This document shows positions 26,559 to 34,985 of a stretch of DNA of 41,987 nt, piece by piece. This DNA comes from SAR86 cluster bacterium (lineage in GTDB: Bacteria > Pseudomonadota > Gammaproteobacteria > Pseudomonadales > Pseudohongiellaceae), in the NCBI GenBank assembly GCA_002401885.1, contig NVUL01000055.1, forward strand, positions 1 through 41,987. The letters run 5' to 3'. Every line of letters starts with the position of its first letter. Within the stretch, counting starts at the first letter, position 1. The position numbers and the translations under genes are program-made. A model generated the notes under the pieces. The model had not been told where the DNA came from. It was given only the letters and a program-made list of their open reading frames with translations, and ran no database searches.

Positions 26559-27707
26559 ATGGCATCCATGCAACTGGGGAACTACAAGGGCATTCAGCAT
26601 CTGCCACTGCCGTCTCTATCAAGGCTTTTTGCACTAGCGGCGCTGAGTCTTAGCCTAGTGGCGTGTCAGTCTAGTAGCTCGAGCTCAAGCTCAAGCAGCC
26701 CGCCTTCTATGCCTTCTTCCTCTTCAAGCTCCAGCAGCTCGCCGCCATCAAGCCCCAGCTCTAGCAGTTCTTCGAGCTCTAGCCAGAGCCAAAGCAGCGG
26801 CCAAAGCCAGAGTACACCCAGCATTCCCTCAAGTCAGAGTGGTCAGCAATCCAGCCAGAGCAGTGCGCCAGGGAGTCAGTCCTCGGCAAGTTCAAGTAGC
26901 GCGGGTCAACAGGCCGGGCAAGAAGGCAGAGATGGGTCAAGCCCCGCAGCACAAGGCGCTCAGCAGGGTAGCCAATCGACGGGCAGTGCGGCAGGGTCAA
27001 CGCCGGCAGGCACACTAGGTAACAGTCCTGGCCAGGCAGCAGGGTCTCAGTCTCGATTGCCAGGGCAGGGAAGTCAGTCTGGTAGCACTGGCAGAGATGG
27101 GTCTACTGGCGACCTCGATGGTGGCACAAATCAATCATCTGGTGGCGGTTTAGGGCGTCCAAGTGGAGATTATAGTCTAGACACGCTACCAGACGGCGTA
27201 TTAAGTGGGGGTCGCGGCAATGAAGACTCGAATGGTCAGGCTAGCTCAGGAAGTGGAGATGGCGGGGCGCAACCTACGGGTAATGGCGCGATGACGGCTG
27301 AAGAGCGTGGACAAGTGTTAGATGAAAGACTTCGCCGCGGCTATGAAACATTCGATGGATTTATTCTCAGTGAGCGTGAACGAGCGCAGGCCGAGAGCAA
27401 TGAAGCGGGATCAGCGGCCATCGGCGGTGCGGCTGGTGGCGGAGGAAGCAGCTCCTCACAACCGCAGACAATGCCTGAATCAGGTGCCTCTCCCTCTGCA
27501 GTATTGGCATCCTCACTACCGCCGGGAGCATCTCGCTTGCCCCCTCCTGAAACGTTTCCCGCGCCGGAAGATATTCCGAATGGACGCGATGACGATGTTG
27601 TAGCGAGACAGCTTCGTGAGGCGGCAATGAGTGAGTCCGATCCTCAATTGCGTGAAGCCCTCTGGCAGGAATATAGAAACTATACAGGTTTAGGTGAAGA
27701 CCAATGA
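26559..27707 (+). CDS. Poly-serine lipoprotein
   Basis: A 382-residue predicted lipoprotein: the hydrophobic segment LFALAALSLSLVAC ends in a lipobox with Cys36. Residues 37-160 are nearly all Ser, Gln, Gly, Ala and Pro, including runs of nine and ten serines. This disordered tether could span the periplasm or extend from the outer membrane. The Ser codons are a mixture of all six kinds, so the run is not simple DNA slippage. A short helical C-terminal part (EERGQVLDERLRRGYETFDG and a final block after residue 340) is probably the functional end. It overlaps the next gene by four bases. No family recognised. Confidence 0.8.
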   Translation: MASMQLGNYKGIQHLPLPSLSRLFALAALSLSLVACQSSSSSSSSSSPPSMPSSSSSSSSSPPSSPSSSSSSSSSQSQSSGQSQSTPSIPSSQSGQQSSQSSAPGSQSSASSSSAGQQAGQEGRDGSSPAAQGAQQGSQSTGSAAGSTPAGTLGNSPGQAAGSQSRLPGQGSQSGSTGRDGSTGDLDGGTNQSSGGGLGRPSGDYSLDTLPDGVLSGGRGNEDSNGQASSGSGDGGAQPTGNGAMTAEERGQVLDERLRRGYETFDGFILSERERAQAESNEAGSAAIGGAAGGGGSSSSQPQTMPESGASPSAVLASSLPPGASRLPPPETFPAPEDIPNGRDDDVVARQLREAAMSESDPQLREALWQEYRNYTGLGEDQ

Positions 27708-28909
27708 GTGCAATGACAGCTTTAACGGCGCAGCAGACAAAGAACATTTTGTGCGTAGGGCTACTAGCGCTCCTGCTGGCGGCTTGTAATACACACACCG
27801 TTAAGACCACCAGCTATACGCCCATCGTCCAAGATAGTCAGAATGTGCCGGAAGATTTACTCCTCGATGTTGGCGTCGCGGTGTTCGACCCCGGTATAGA
27901 TGAAATTGATAAGCGCGACGAAGAAACTACCAATCATGAAATCCGCGTAGCGGAGTCGCGCTATGCACCCTTCCTCTTGGCGGAAACACTGCAGCGGTCG
28001 GCGAACTGGGGCATAGTGCGTTTGATGCCCAATAACGAAAGCCCCATGGACGTTGTTATAAATGGCACTATCTTGCAGTCAGATGGCGAAGCCATGCAGA
28101 TTCGCATCCAAGTTTCCGATTCGAGCGGCCGCGAGTGGTACACCAAGGTTTATGATGAGGTAGTCAGTCAGTTCAACTACGAGCCTTCGCAACGACAGCA
28201 AGCCGATCCATTTCAGGTTATCTACAACAAGATCTCCAATGATTTATTGACATATAGAAACCGAAACTTGACGAACCCACAGATCGCAGAGATTCGCACT
28301 ATTTCTGAATTACTGTTTGCTCGCCGATTCTCGCCGGAGGTATTCGATCCGTATTTAACGACCAATCGCCAAGGCAATACGGTAATTGCCTCGCTCCCGG
28401 CCGAAACGGATCCGGTCCTACAAAGAGTGCGCGACATTAGAGAGCGGGATTTCATGTTTATTGACACGGTTCAGGATCATTACGCTACCTATGTTCGGCA
28501 GATGCGCTTGCCTTATGACACATGGCGGGCATTGAGCTACGACGAAACGATTGAGCTTAGAGAGTTAAGGGCATCGGCTAATCGCCGGTTCGTTGCAGGT
28601 GCAGCGGCGGTTGTAGGTGGCTTGGTAGCAGCGACTAGCGGTGGAAATTATGCGACACAAACTGGTGGCGCAGTGGGTGTTGGTGCAGGTGCGTACTTAA
28701 TTAAGAGCGGCTTCGACAAACGCGCCGAAGCGAAATTACACTCGGACGCACTGGAAGAATTGGGCGAGTCACTAGAAAACGAAGTTGCTCCACGCGTATT
28801 TAGTCTGGACGATCGTACCATCACACTCACGGGTTCAGTCGAAGAGCAGTATGCCCAGTGGAAAGAAATTCTGGCAGATATTTACGCGTCAGAAGTAGGT
28901 GATATTTAA
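27704..28909 (+). CDS. Lipoprotein of unknown function
   Basis: A 401-residue predicted lipoprotein with lipobox LLLAAC (Cys28). After it comes a globular region starting LLLDVGVAVFDPGIDE, with RYAPFLLAETLQRSANWGIVR and VVINGTILQSDGE. This pattern resembles lipoproteins that assemble or monitor surface complexes, but I cannot name the family. Residues about 291-331 are a Gly/Ala-rich hydrophobic segment (RFVAGAAAVVGGLVAATSGG and onward) that could insert in a membrane. The ATGA overlap with the poly-serine gene implies translational coupling and a shared role. Confidence 0.75.
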   Translation: MSAMTALTAQQTKNILCVGLLALLLAACNTHTVKTTSYTPIVQDSQNVPEDLLLDVGVAVFDPGIDEIDKRDEETTNHEIRVAESRYAPFLLAETLQRSANWGIVRLMPNNESPMDVVINGTILQSDGEAMQIRIQVSDSSGREWYTKVYDEVVSQFNYEPSQRQQADPFQVIYNKISNDLLTYRNRNLTNPQIAEIRTISELLFARRFSPEVFDPYLTTNRQGNTVIASLPAETDPVLQRVRDIRERDFMFIDTVQDHYATYVRQMRLPYDTWRALSYDETIELRELRASANRRFVAGAAAVVGGLVAATSGGNYATQTGGAVGVGAGAYLIKSGFDKRAEAKLHSDALEELGESLENEVAPRVFSLDDRTITLTGSVEEQYAQWKEILADIYASEVGDI

Positions 28910-28954
28910 TCGGTTCATCCATCATAGTGGGCCTCCCCACGAACAGAATGCGCT

Positions 28955-30490
28955 ATGTCAGATAAAGATGTCGACAAGATTGACTCTGTTAATTTTGATC
29001 ACAATGATAATTCAGTATTTTTAAATCAGGCTGCTACCCAACAAGCCGAGAAACCTGCGCCGTGGATTTGGTTTGGTCTAGGGGGGTTGTTGTTGCTTGC
29101 CCTATTAGTCATCTTTGTTCTCCCCTCCATTGTTTCCGAATACGAATTGCCTTTAGAACGGCGAGTTGATTTGCTTGATACTCCCGTTGCCTCGCCTGTG
29201 GCAAATTCGGCAAACGCTATCTCTCCCTTCGAAGAGGCGCAACGCGCCTTGCAGCGAAAGGAAGCACAGGACGTGCTTGCCGAGTTATTGGCATATCAGA
29301 CAGAATTAGATGTGCTGAATGTAGCCGATTGGGGTCAGCAAGCCTATGAGGCCTCCTTGGAGCGGGCCAATATCGGCGATGACTATTATCGGGCGCAGGA
29401 CTTTACATTGGCCCGCGAGTCCTACGAGACCGGCCGCGAGGGTTTGCGCGGTCTAATTGACTCAGTTCCTTCGGTTCTCGAGCAGACACTTAGTGAAGCA
29501 GAGCGGGCGCTGATCGACTTGGACTCAGCAGAGGCACTTACAAAATATACTTTAGCGCTGCTGCTCGATCCTGAAAACCAGTTGGCGCAGATAGGCGAGC
29601 AACGCGCGCTAACCTTGGACGATGTAAGTGCTCTGTTGAGAGAGGCTGACGATTTAGTCGAGGATGGTGAGTTGCAGCAGGCTCTAGCGAATTACCGCGA
29701 AGTGTTAGATCTGGACAGTTACAACGAGGATGCAGCGGAGGAAGTTGCTGCAGTCTCTCTACTCATTACCGAGAGTGAATTTGCCCAAATCATGTCGAGT
29801 GGCTATGTGTTGCTACAGCAAGGCGAGCCCGAACAGGCAGTAGCCGCGTTTCAGAGAGCCTCGCGACTAGGCATCAAGCAGAATGAAGCTCAAGCCGCAA
29901 TCAACCAAACTGAGAACGAGATTGCGAATACTGAAATCAATCGCTTAAGTGGGCTGATTACAACTGCGCAGCAGAACGAGCAATGGCAGGAGGCGGTCGA
30001 TCAATACGACAATGTGCTCGCTATCGACAGCAATCTATTGTTTGCAATTAATGGTCGCGACTACGCAGACAAGCGAGCGAGGCTAGATCGATTGTTGGTG
30101 GAGGCAATAGACAATCCGGAACGATTTTCTGAGGATGAGGTTTTCGAAGAGACGCGCTTATCCTATTTCATTGGTCGAGATATCGAGAACCCAGGGCTTC
30201 GACTCGCAGAGCAATTAGATGAATTGGAAGCCTTCTTGGAATATTCGCTTGTGCCAATAGACATCTTCTTTAGGTCAGACAATCAGACCGAAGTTACACT
30301 GCTGAGAATCGAGGACTTGGGGATGTTCGAGCAAACGTCCCTCTCGTTGAAGCCGGGCCGCTATGTTGCCATAGGAAAACGCAGTGGCTACAGGGACGTT
30401 CGCGAAGAATTTACCGTAGGCTTTGGACTCACTCCCGAGACTGTCACCGTTCAATGCGATGAGCGCATCGTTTCCTCAAGCAGGCGATAA
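28955..30490 (+). CDS. Membrane-anchored TPR protein
   Basis: A 511-residue protein with an acidic cytoplasmic N-terminus of about 36 residues, one transmembrane helix (WIWFGLGGLLLLALLVIFVL, about 37-58) and a long periplasmic part. TPR-like helical pairs cover about 110-380 (for example LLREADDLVEDGELQQALAN and VLLQQGEPEQAVAAFQRAS). The last 75 residues, with SLKPGRYVAIGKRSGYRDVR, look like a PEGA-type beta domain, as in the next gene. It starts 45 bases after the previous gene and ends three bases before the next, which has the same membrane layout. Likely a periplasmic scaffold. Confidence 0.8.
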   Translation: MSDKDVDKIDSVNFDHNDNSVFLNQAATQQAEKPAPWIWFGLGGLLLLALLVIFVLPSIVSEYELPLERRVDLLDTPVASPVANSANAISPFEEAQRALQRKEAQDVLAELLAYQTELDVLNVADWGQQAYEASLERANIGDDYYRAQDFTLARESYETGREGLRGLIDSVPSVLEQTLSEAERALIDLDSAEALTKYTLALLLDPENQLAQIGEQRALTLDDVSALLREADDLVEDGELQQALANYREVLDLDSYNEDAAEEVAAVSLLITESEFAQIMSSGYVLLQQGEPEQAVAAFQRASRLGIKQNEAQAAINQTENEIANTEINRLSGLITTAQQNEQWQEAVDQYDNVLAIDSNLLFAINGRDYADKRARLDRLLVEAIDNPERFSEDEVFEETRLSYFIGRDIENPGLRLAEQLDELEAFLEYSLVPIDIFFRSDNQTEVTLLRIEDLGMFEQTSLSLKPGRYVAIGKRSGYRDVREEFTVGFGLTPETVTVQCDERIVSSSRR

Positions 30491-30493
30491 TCG

Positions 30494-32572
30494 ATGAGCA
30501 ACAGTGATGAACTAAAAGAGTTAAATGGGGCAACTGACCCTATCATCCCTATAGACTTCACTCCGCACAGTGAAGAAACTCGAGCTTTTTCCTACAAATT
30601 TAAATGGCTGCATGTAGTGGTAGCCAGTTTTCTGCTTGTATCGATATCGTCGGGATGGTTTGTGCTAACGGCTCGATCTGTGTTCGTAGAGGTGAATCCT
30701 ATAACCGCACAGATGAGTATCGATACTGGTACCAGCCTCAAGCTGGGCCAGCGCTATCTCATGCGCACGGGATCCTATCAGCTTACTCTTCGAAATGAGG
30801 GTTATCACGATACCGTTACTCGCCTATTGGTAAGCGAGGAACAATCGCAGACGCATCCGTTCGTGATGCGTAAACTCCCAGGCATAGTTAGCTTCGACAG
30901 TGCAAACATTTCGGAGGCGAGAATTAGAATCGACGGTGTCGATATCGGACAAACACCGTTAGTGAATATAGAAGTAGAGTCGGGCGAACATCAGTTATCA
31001 ATTTCCAAAGACCGATATCTCGATTTTGGCGAGACAATTAGTATCGAGGGCAGAACAGTCGAACAGAGCTTTTCGGCAAACTTGGAACCAGCATGGGCGA
31101 CTGTAAGCCTGACTACCACTCCAAGTGGAGCGGATGTATTGGTGGACGGAGAGCTTATCGGTAGCACTCCGATAAACGCCGAAATTATCCAGGGACAGCG
31201 TGACATTGTCCTAAAACTCGCCGGGCACAAGGCCTGGCAGGAAGAATTCGATGTGCTCGCCGGCGAAGATTTTTCTGTGTCGCTGGTTGAGCTGGAGCCT
31301 GCCGATGGGCTGTTGTTCATCCAGTCAAACCCTACGGCTGCAAGCGTAACAATCGGGGGAGAATTCAAAGGACTCACTCCGCTAGAAGTCGCACTGTCTC
31401 CGGGTCAGAATCATGAACTCACCTTCTTCAAGAACGGTTATAACTCGAACTCGCTCTCGATCCAGACGCAGGCGAATGAAGAACGAGAACTAAATATTGA
31501 TTTGGAGCCAATACTGATGACTGTCAGTGTCATGGCTCAACCGATTGATGCAGAGCTCTATGTGGATGGAAAGTTTAGAGGAGCAGCAAATCAAACCATC
31601 GAGTTGATGGCAGCAAGCCAGCAGATCGAAATTCGCAAGGCAGGCTTTATTCCCTATTCAACCGAATTCACATCCCGTCCAGGGTTGGAACAAATAATCA
31701 GTGTCTCTCTCAAATCTCTCGAGCAGGCACGTTTAGAGCAGATTAAACCGGTGATCGTGTCGGCGGCAGGGCAGGCGCTTAAACTCTTTTATCCGGGCGC
31801 ATTCACCATGGGTGCCTCGCGACGTGAAGCGGGCAGAAGGCCGAATGAGAATCTTCGTGACATTAAGCTAGAAAGGCCTTTCTATTTGGGCAATCGAGAA
31901 GTTACCAATGCTGAATACAGATTGTTTAATGCAGAACATAGCTCTGGAACCCTAGAGGGGCTGACTCTCGATAACGAGGCGCAACCCGTCGTCAGAATTA
32001 CTTGGACCCAGGCAGCACTGTTCTGCAATTGGTTGAGTGACCAAGAATCATTGCCGCATTTTTATGAGGTCTTGGATAAGGATGTAGTTGGGTTCAATGC
32101 AGAGTCTACGGGCTATCGCCTGCCTACCGAGGCGGAGTGGGCCTGGGCAGCAAGAACCGATGGCAGCGGGAATCAGCTTAAGTATTCTTGGGGAGGCACG
32201 CTGCCTCCGGCAGAAAATTCAGGAAATTTTGCTGACATAAGTGCCCAGTCCTATCTCGGACAAATAATGTTCGATTACAACGATGGCTATCTCGCTACCG
32301 CCCCGGTCGCGTCATTCGAAGCAAATCAATACGAGCTCTATGATATGTCGGGCAACGTCTCAGAGTGGGTGCATGATTTTTACGGCGCGGTAGGTGTTAT
32401 CGGTGGAGTTGAGGTTGATCCGCTCGGGCCGAACGAAGGCCAGTTTCATACGATTAGAGGGTCCAGCTGGGCGCACGGTACGGTAACTGAACTGCGTCTG
32501 TCATTTCGCGACTTTGGTGAAGAAGTACGCGACGATGTTGGTTTTCGGATAGCGCGTTATTTGGAGGAATAG
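30494..32572 (+). CDS. Membrane-anchored PEGA-repeat and FGE-sulfatase-like protein
   Basis: A 692-residue protein with a cytoplasmic N-terminus, one helix (about 38-60) and a periplasmic part. Five PEGA-like beta repeats follow at about 70-130, 131-200, 201-270, 271-341 and 342-410. PEGA patterns such as PSGADVLVDGELIGSTPI and PTAASVTIGGEFKGLTPL are clear. Residues 430-692 are an FGE-sulfatase (SUMF1-like) domain: GAFTMGASRREAG, YRLPTEAEWAWAAR, YDMSGNVSEWVHDF and a C-terminal DDVGFRIA. The Cys pair that lets true FGE oxidise sulfatases is absent from the C-terminal segment, so a binding role is more likely. It overlaps nothing and is four bases from the next gene. Confidence 0.88.
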   Translation: MSNSDELKELNGATDPIIPIDFTPHSEETRAFSYKFKWLHVVVASFLLVSISSGWFVLTARSVFVEVNPITAQMSIDTGTSLKLGQRYLMRTGSYQLTLRNEGYHDTVTRLLVSEEQSQTHPFVMRKLPGIVSFDSANISEARIRIDGVDIGQTPLVNIEVESGEHQLSISKDRYLDFGETISIEGRTVEQSFSANLEPAWATVSLTTTPSGADVLVDGELIGSTPINAEIIQGQRDIVLKLAGHKAWQEEFDVLAGEDFSVSLVELEPADGLLFIQSNPTAASVTIGGEFKGLTPLEVALSPGQNHELTFFKNGYNSNSLSIQTQANEERELNIDLEPILMTVSVMAQPIDAELYVDGKFRGAANQTIELMAASQQIEIRKAGFIPYSTEFTSRPGLEQIISVSLKSLEQARLEQIKPVIVSAAGQALKLFYPGAFTMGASRREAGRRPNENLRDIKLERPFYLGNREVTNAEYRLFNAEHSSGTLEGLTLDNEAQPVVRITWTQAALFCNWLSDQESLPHFYEVLDKDVVGFNAESTGYRLPTEAEWAWAARTDGSGNQLKYSWGGTLPPAENSGNFADISAQSYLGQIMFDYNDGYLATAPVASFEANQYELYDMSGNVSEWVHDFYGAVGVIGGVEVDPLGPNEGQFHTIRGSSWAHGTVTELRLSFRDFGEEVRDDVGFRIARYLEE

Positions 32573-32576
32573 GACT

Positions 32577-32843
32577 ATGCGTAAACTGCTTTTGTTTGCA
32601 CTGTTAAGTTTCTGCCAATTCACAATCGCGGCAGAGAATGATCCGCCTGCTCAAGATGTAGACCTGCAAGAGGCGGCGCAAGTCGAGGCAGATTCTAGCA
32701 TCGAGACTCAAGAAGATGGTAGCGATTTAGTCGCCGCCGAAATTTTGGATACAAACGAAGATGAAGAAGAATCCTCGGTACGTTTTATCCCGACCGAGGA
32801 AATTTCACAGGACTTCGGCGTTTCGTTTCCCGTCGATATTTAG
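32577..32843 (+). CDS. Small acidic secreted protein
   Basis: An 88-residue protein with a clear signal peptide (MRKLLLFALLSFCQFTIAA, cleavage after about residue 19). A very acidic, low-complexity mature part follows (EDGSDLVAAEILDTNEDEEE), ending in FIPTEEISQDFGVSFPVDI. The Cys in the signal is not in a lipobox, because Phe precedes it. It lies four bases after the FGE-like gene and 31 before the channel gene, so it is part of the operon. Its sequence suggests a flexible binding peptide or adaptor with a conserved tail, but no family is recognised. Confidence 0.7.
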   Translation: MRKLLLFALLSFCQFTIAAENDPPAQDVDLQEAAQVEADSSIETQEDGSDLVAAEILDTNEDEEESSVRFIPTEEISQDFGVSFPVDI

Positions 32844-32874
32844 GTTGGCAGAGTAGGAAAGCTAAGGAATCAGT

Positions 32875-33687
32875 ATGAAGCAAAGGTTGTTATCGGAAGC
32901 ACTCTATCAAGTTGCTGCACTAATTATTGCGGTGATCGTTGTTCACGCAGCCTATGTCGCGGTGATACGGCCTAACGCCGATTTGATCCAGCAACAGCAG
33001 AATGTGTTACAGGAAACAGATCCTAACTTTGTTCCAGAACGTTCGATCTATATTATCTTGCGCGACTTCGAGCAAGAGACATGCATAATCTTATTACTCT
33101 GGGCGCTCTCGATGCTCGGTATGAAGGTCAAGCAGACACTGCGAGAGAGGGCGCTACTGGAGCGGACCCTGATCAACATATCTGATGGAATGAGTATATT
33201 GCCCGAGGATGCACGTAACTATGCGCGTACGGTGCAAGCGTTGCCAGAAGGAGAGCGTCAATTCCTCTTGCCGAGAGCGCTGCTTGCCGGTTTGCATAGA
33301 TTTCAGTCCACTAAGAATATTCAAGACGTTGCGACTACCATCAAGGTCACTTGCGATACCGAAGCAGATCGAATGGAAACGGAGCTGACGATTGTCCGCT
33401 ATATCGCTTGGGCGATTCCTTCTATTGGATTCCTTGGCACAGTTCGCGGTATTGGCACAGCACTAGGTCAGGCATATCAGGCAGTGAGCGGGGACATCGT
33501 GGGCGTTACCACTAGTCTGGGTGTGGCCTTTAACTCAACCTTCGTTGCACTTGTGGTAAGTATCTTACTGATGTTTGTGCTGCACCAGTTACAACTAATT
33601 CAAGACAGGCTGGTATTGGATTGTCAGAACTACTGTGACGAGAGAATGCTGAGACATCTACAAGTGCCAGAGAGAGATGCTAAATAA
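32875..33687 (+). CDS. MotA/TolQ/ExbB-type proton channel subunit
   Basis: A 270-residue inner membrane protein of the MotA/TolQ/ExbB superfamily, which forms pentameric proton channels around ExbD/TolR/MotB. Predicted helices lie near 12-31, 69-84, 173-191 and 213-237, with a cytoplasmic domain between the second and third. The conserved third helix reads IPSIGFLGTVRGIGTAL (Thr189 in the ExbB Thr148 position) and the fourth TTSLGVAFNSTFVALVVSI. No ExbD/TolR/MotB gene is nearby; two VWA proteins with an ExbD-like helix follow instead. It ends in TAATGA, overlapping the next start by one base. Confidence 0.9.
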   Translation: MKQRLLSEALYQVAALIIAVIVVHAAYVAVIRPNADLIQQQQNVLQETDPNFVPERSIYIILRDFEQETCIILLLWALSMLGMKVKQTLRERALLERTLINISDGMSILPEDARNYARTVQALPEGERQFLLPRALLAGLHRFQSTKNIQDVATTIKVTCDTEADRMETELTIVRYIAWAIPSIGFLGTVRGIGTALGQAYQAVSGDIVGVTTSLGVAFNSTFVALVVSILLMFVLHQLQLIQDRLVLDCQNYCDERMLRHLQVPERDAK

Positions 33688-34985
33688 TGAGTTTGAAAGT
33701 TATCGAGTTAAACGATAACGCCTTACGTGTTGGCGATGACACCGGAATCTTAGTGGAGAGTCCGGGATTCGCTTTGGTCGCGGGAAACAAAAAGCTGGTA
33801 CTAGGCGAAGCCGCCAAACAGCAGGCACGGATACATCCTACCAGCAGCTACAACCGCTACTGGCACGAACTCAGTATCGACCCGGTGAATCATACACCCG
33901 GCATTCGTCACTTTGCCGATATTGCGTACGCACACCTCTTACATTTAGCAGAAGCAGGCGAGGTCGATGGGGATGTGATATTTGCAGTGCCAGGAAATTT
34001 TACTCGACAGCAGCTGGCTATCTTGTTGGGCCTCGTAAAGCAGAGCCCTTTTCGGACAGCAGGCCTTGTGGATTCCGCACTGGCGGCAGTGTCTTCCACG
34101 AATCCTGAGTTCGATTCCTACGTCTATGCCGAGATGCAATTGCACCAAGTCGTGCTAACCAAAATCACTGCTGACAACAACATTCTCAAGCGGGAATCAG
34201 TTATTCAAATCCCCGGCGTAGGCAGTCAGAATTTCATGGATCTTATGATGCAGTTGGCTACGGATTTGTTCATCCAGCAGTGCCGTTTCAACCCTCAACA
34301 CGACGCAGAATCGGAGCAGCAACTTTATAACGCGCTTCCTGCGTGGCTGCAGCAGGATGATGGAGATCAGAATAGTCTTCTTCTTGAATTAACGGCTAAT
34401 ACAGCGGTTCACACAGCCAAGATGCCGCGCAAGAGTCTGATCAGTAATTTGTCGAGGCACTATAAGAGTATCGGACAACAAGTCGCTGAGCTCGCGGCGG
34501 TTGGCAATAGCAAACTACTATTGAGCCCCGAGTTTGCAGAGCTTCCTGGTTTTCATACTTATCTCTCCGAGAGCATCAAAATAAAGCTGCTCCCAGTCGG
34601 TGCGATTAGTAAGTCTGTATTCCAAAATCGCGCAGGCATTATCCGTGATGATGAACAGGTCGAATTGGTTACAACACTAGCTAAGATTTCGGATACGGCA
34701 AAGGCGAATGATAAGCGCGCTTCGAAAGCCGCTGCCAAGATGCAAGAAACAGCCACCCATGTACTCATTGGAAGTACGGCGATTCCCCTGGGCAATGCGG
34801 ATCTCCCAGAGCAGCTTGGACGAATAGAAAAGCACGATGAAACGTTCTACTTAGATAGTGGTAAGCAAGAGTTCTTATTGAATCAACATAAGGTTGCCGG
34901 AAAACATGAGCTTAGTCTGGGTGACCTGATTCAGTCCAGTGAAGGTAGCGAGGCGATTCGACTAATACAGGTAAGCAATGTCTAG
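33687..34985 (+). CDS. Degenerate Hsp70/actin-like protein with FHA-like C-terminus
   Basis: A 432-residue cytoplasmic protein without signal or membrane helix. VIFAVPGNFTRQQLAILLGL (97-116), then AGLVDSALAAVSS, align with the Hsp70 segment VxTVPAxFxxxQRxA and the following subdomain. However, the phosphate-1 motif DxGT at the N-terminus is replaced by IELNDNALRVG, and the phosphate-2 DxGG by YAEMQLHQ. Nucleotide hydrolysis is therefore doubtful. The last 80 residues (HVLIGSTAIPLGN, FYLDSGKQEFLLNQHKV, LSLGDLIQ) have an FHA-like strand pattern but lack the phosphothreonine-binding residues. It overlaps the channel gene by one base and VWA gene 1 by eight. It may be a cytoplasmic regulator of the channel complex. 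Confidence 0.65.
   Translation: MSLKVIELNDNALRVGDDTGILVESPGFALVAGNKKLVLGEAAKQQARIHPTSSYNRYWHELSIDPVNHTPGIRHFADIAYAHLLHLAEAGEVDGDVIFAVPGNFTRQQLAILLGLVKQSPFRTAGLVDSALAAVSSTNPEFDSYVYAEMQLHQVVLTKITADNNILKRESVIQIPGVGSQNFMDLMMQLATDLFIQQCRFNPQHDAESEQQLYNALPAWLQQDDGDQNSLLLELTANTAVHTAKMPRKSLISNLSRHYKSIGQQVAELAAVGNSKLLLSPEFAELPGFHTYLSESIKIKLLPVGAISKSVFQNRAGIIRDDEQVELVTTLAKISDTAKANDKRASKAAAKMQETATHVLIGSTAIPLGNADLPEQLGRIEKHDETFYLDSGKQEFLLNQHKVAGKHELSLGDLIQSSEGSEAIRLIQVSNV

Noticed and set aside
26686..26820. Simple DNA microsatellite in the poly-serine region
   Set aside because: The six serine codons are mixed without a regular DNA period, so it is not a slippage repeat.
27367..27810. 147-codon minus-strand frame opposite the lipoprotein genes
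   Set aside because: It is antisense to two overlapping lipoprotein genes and rich in His/Arg, with no signal or domain.
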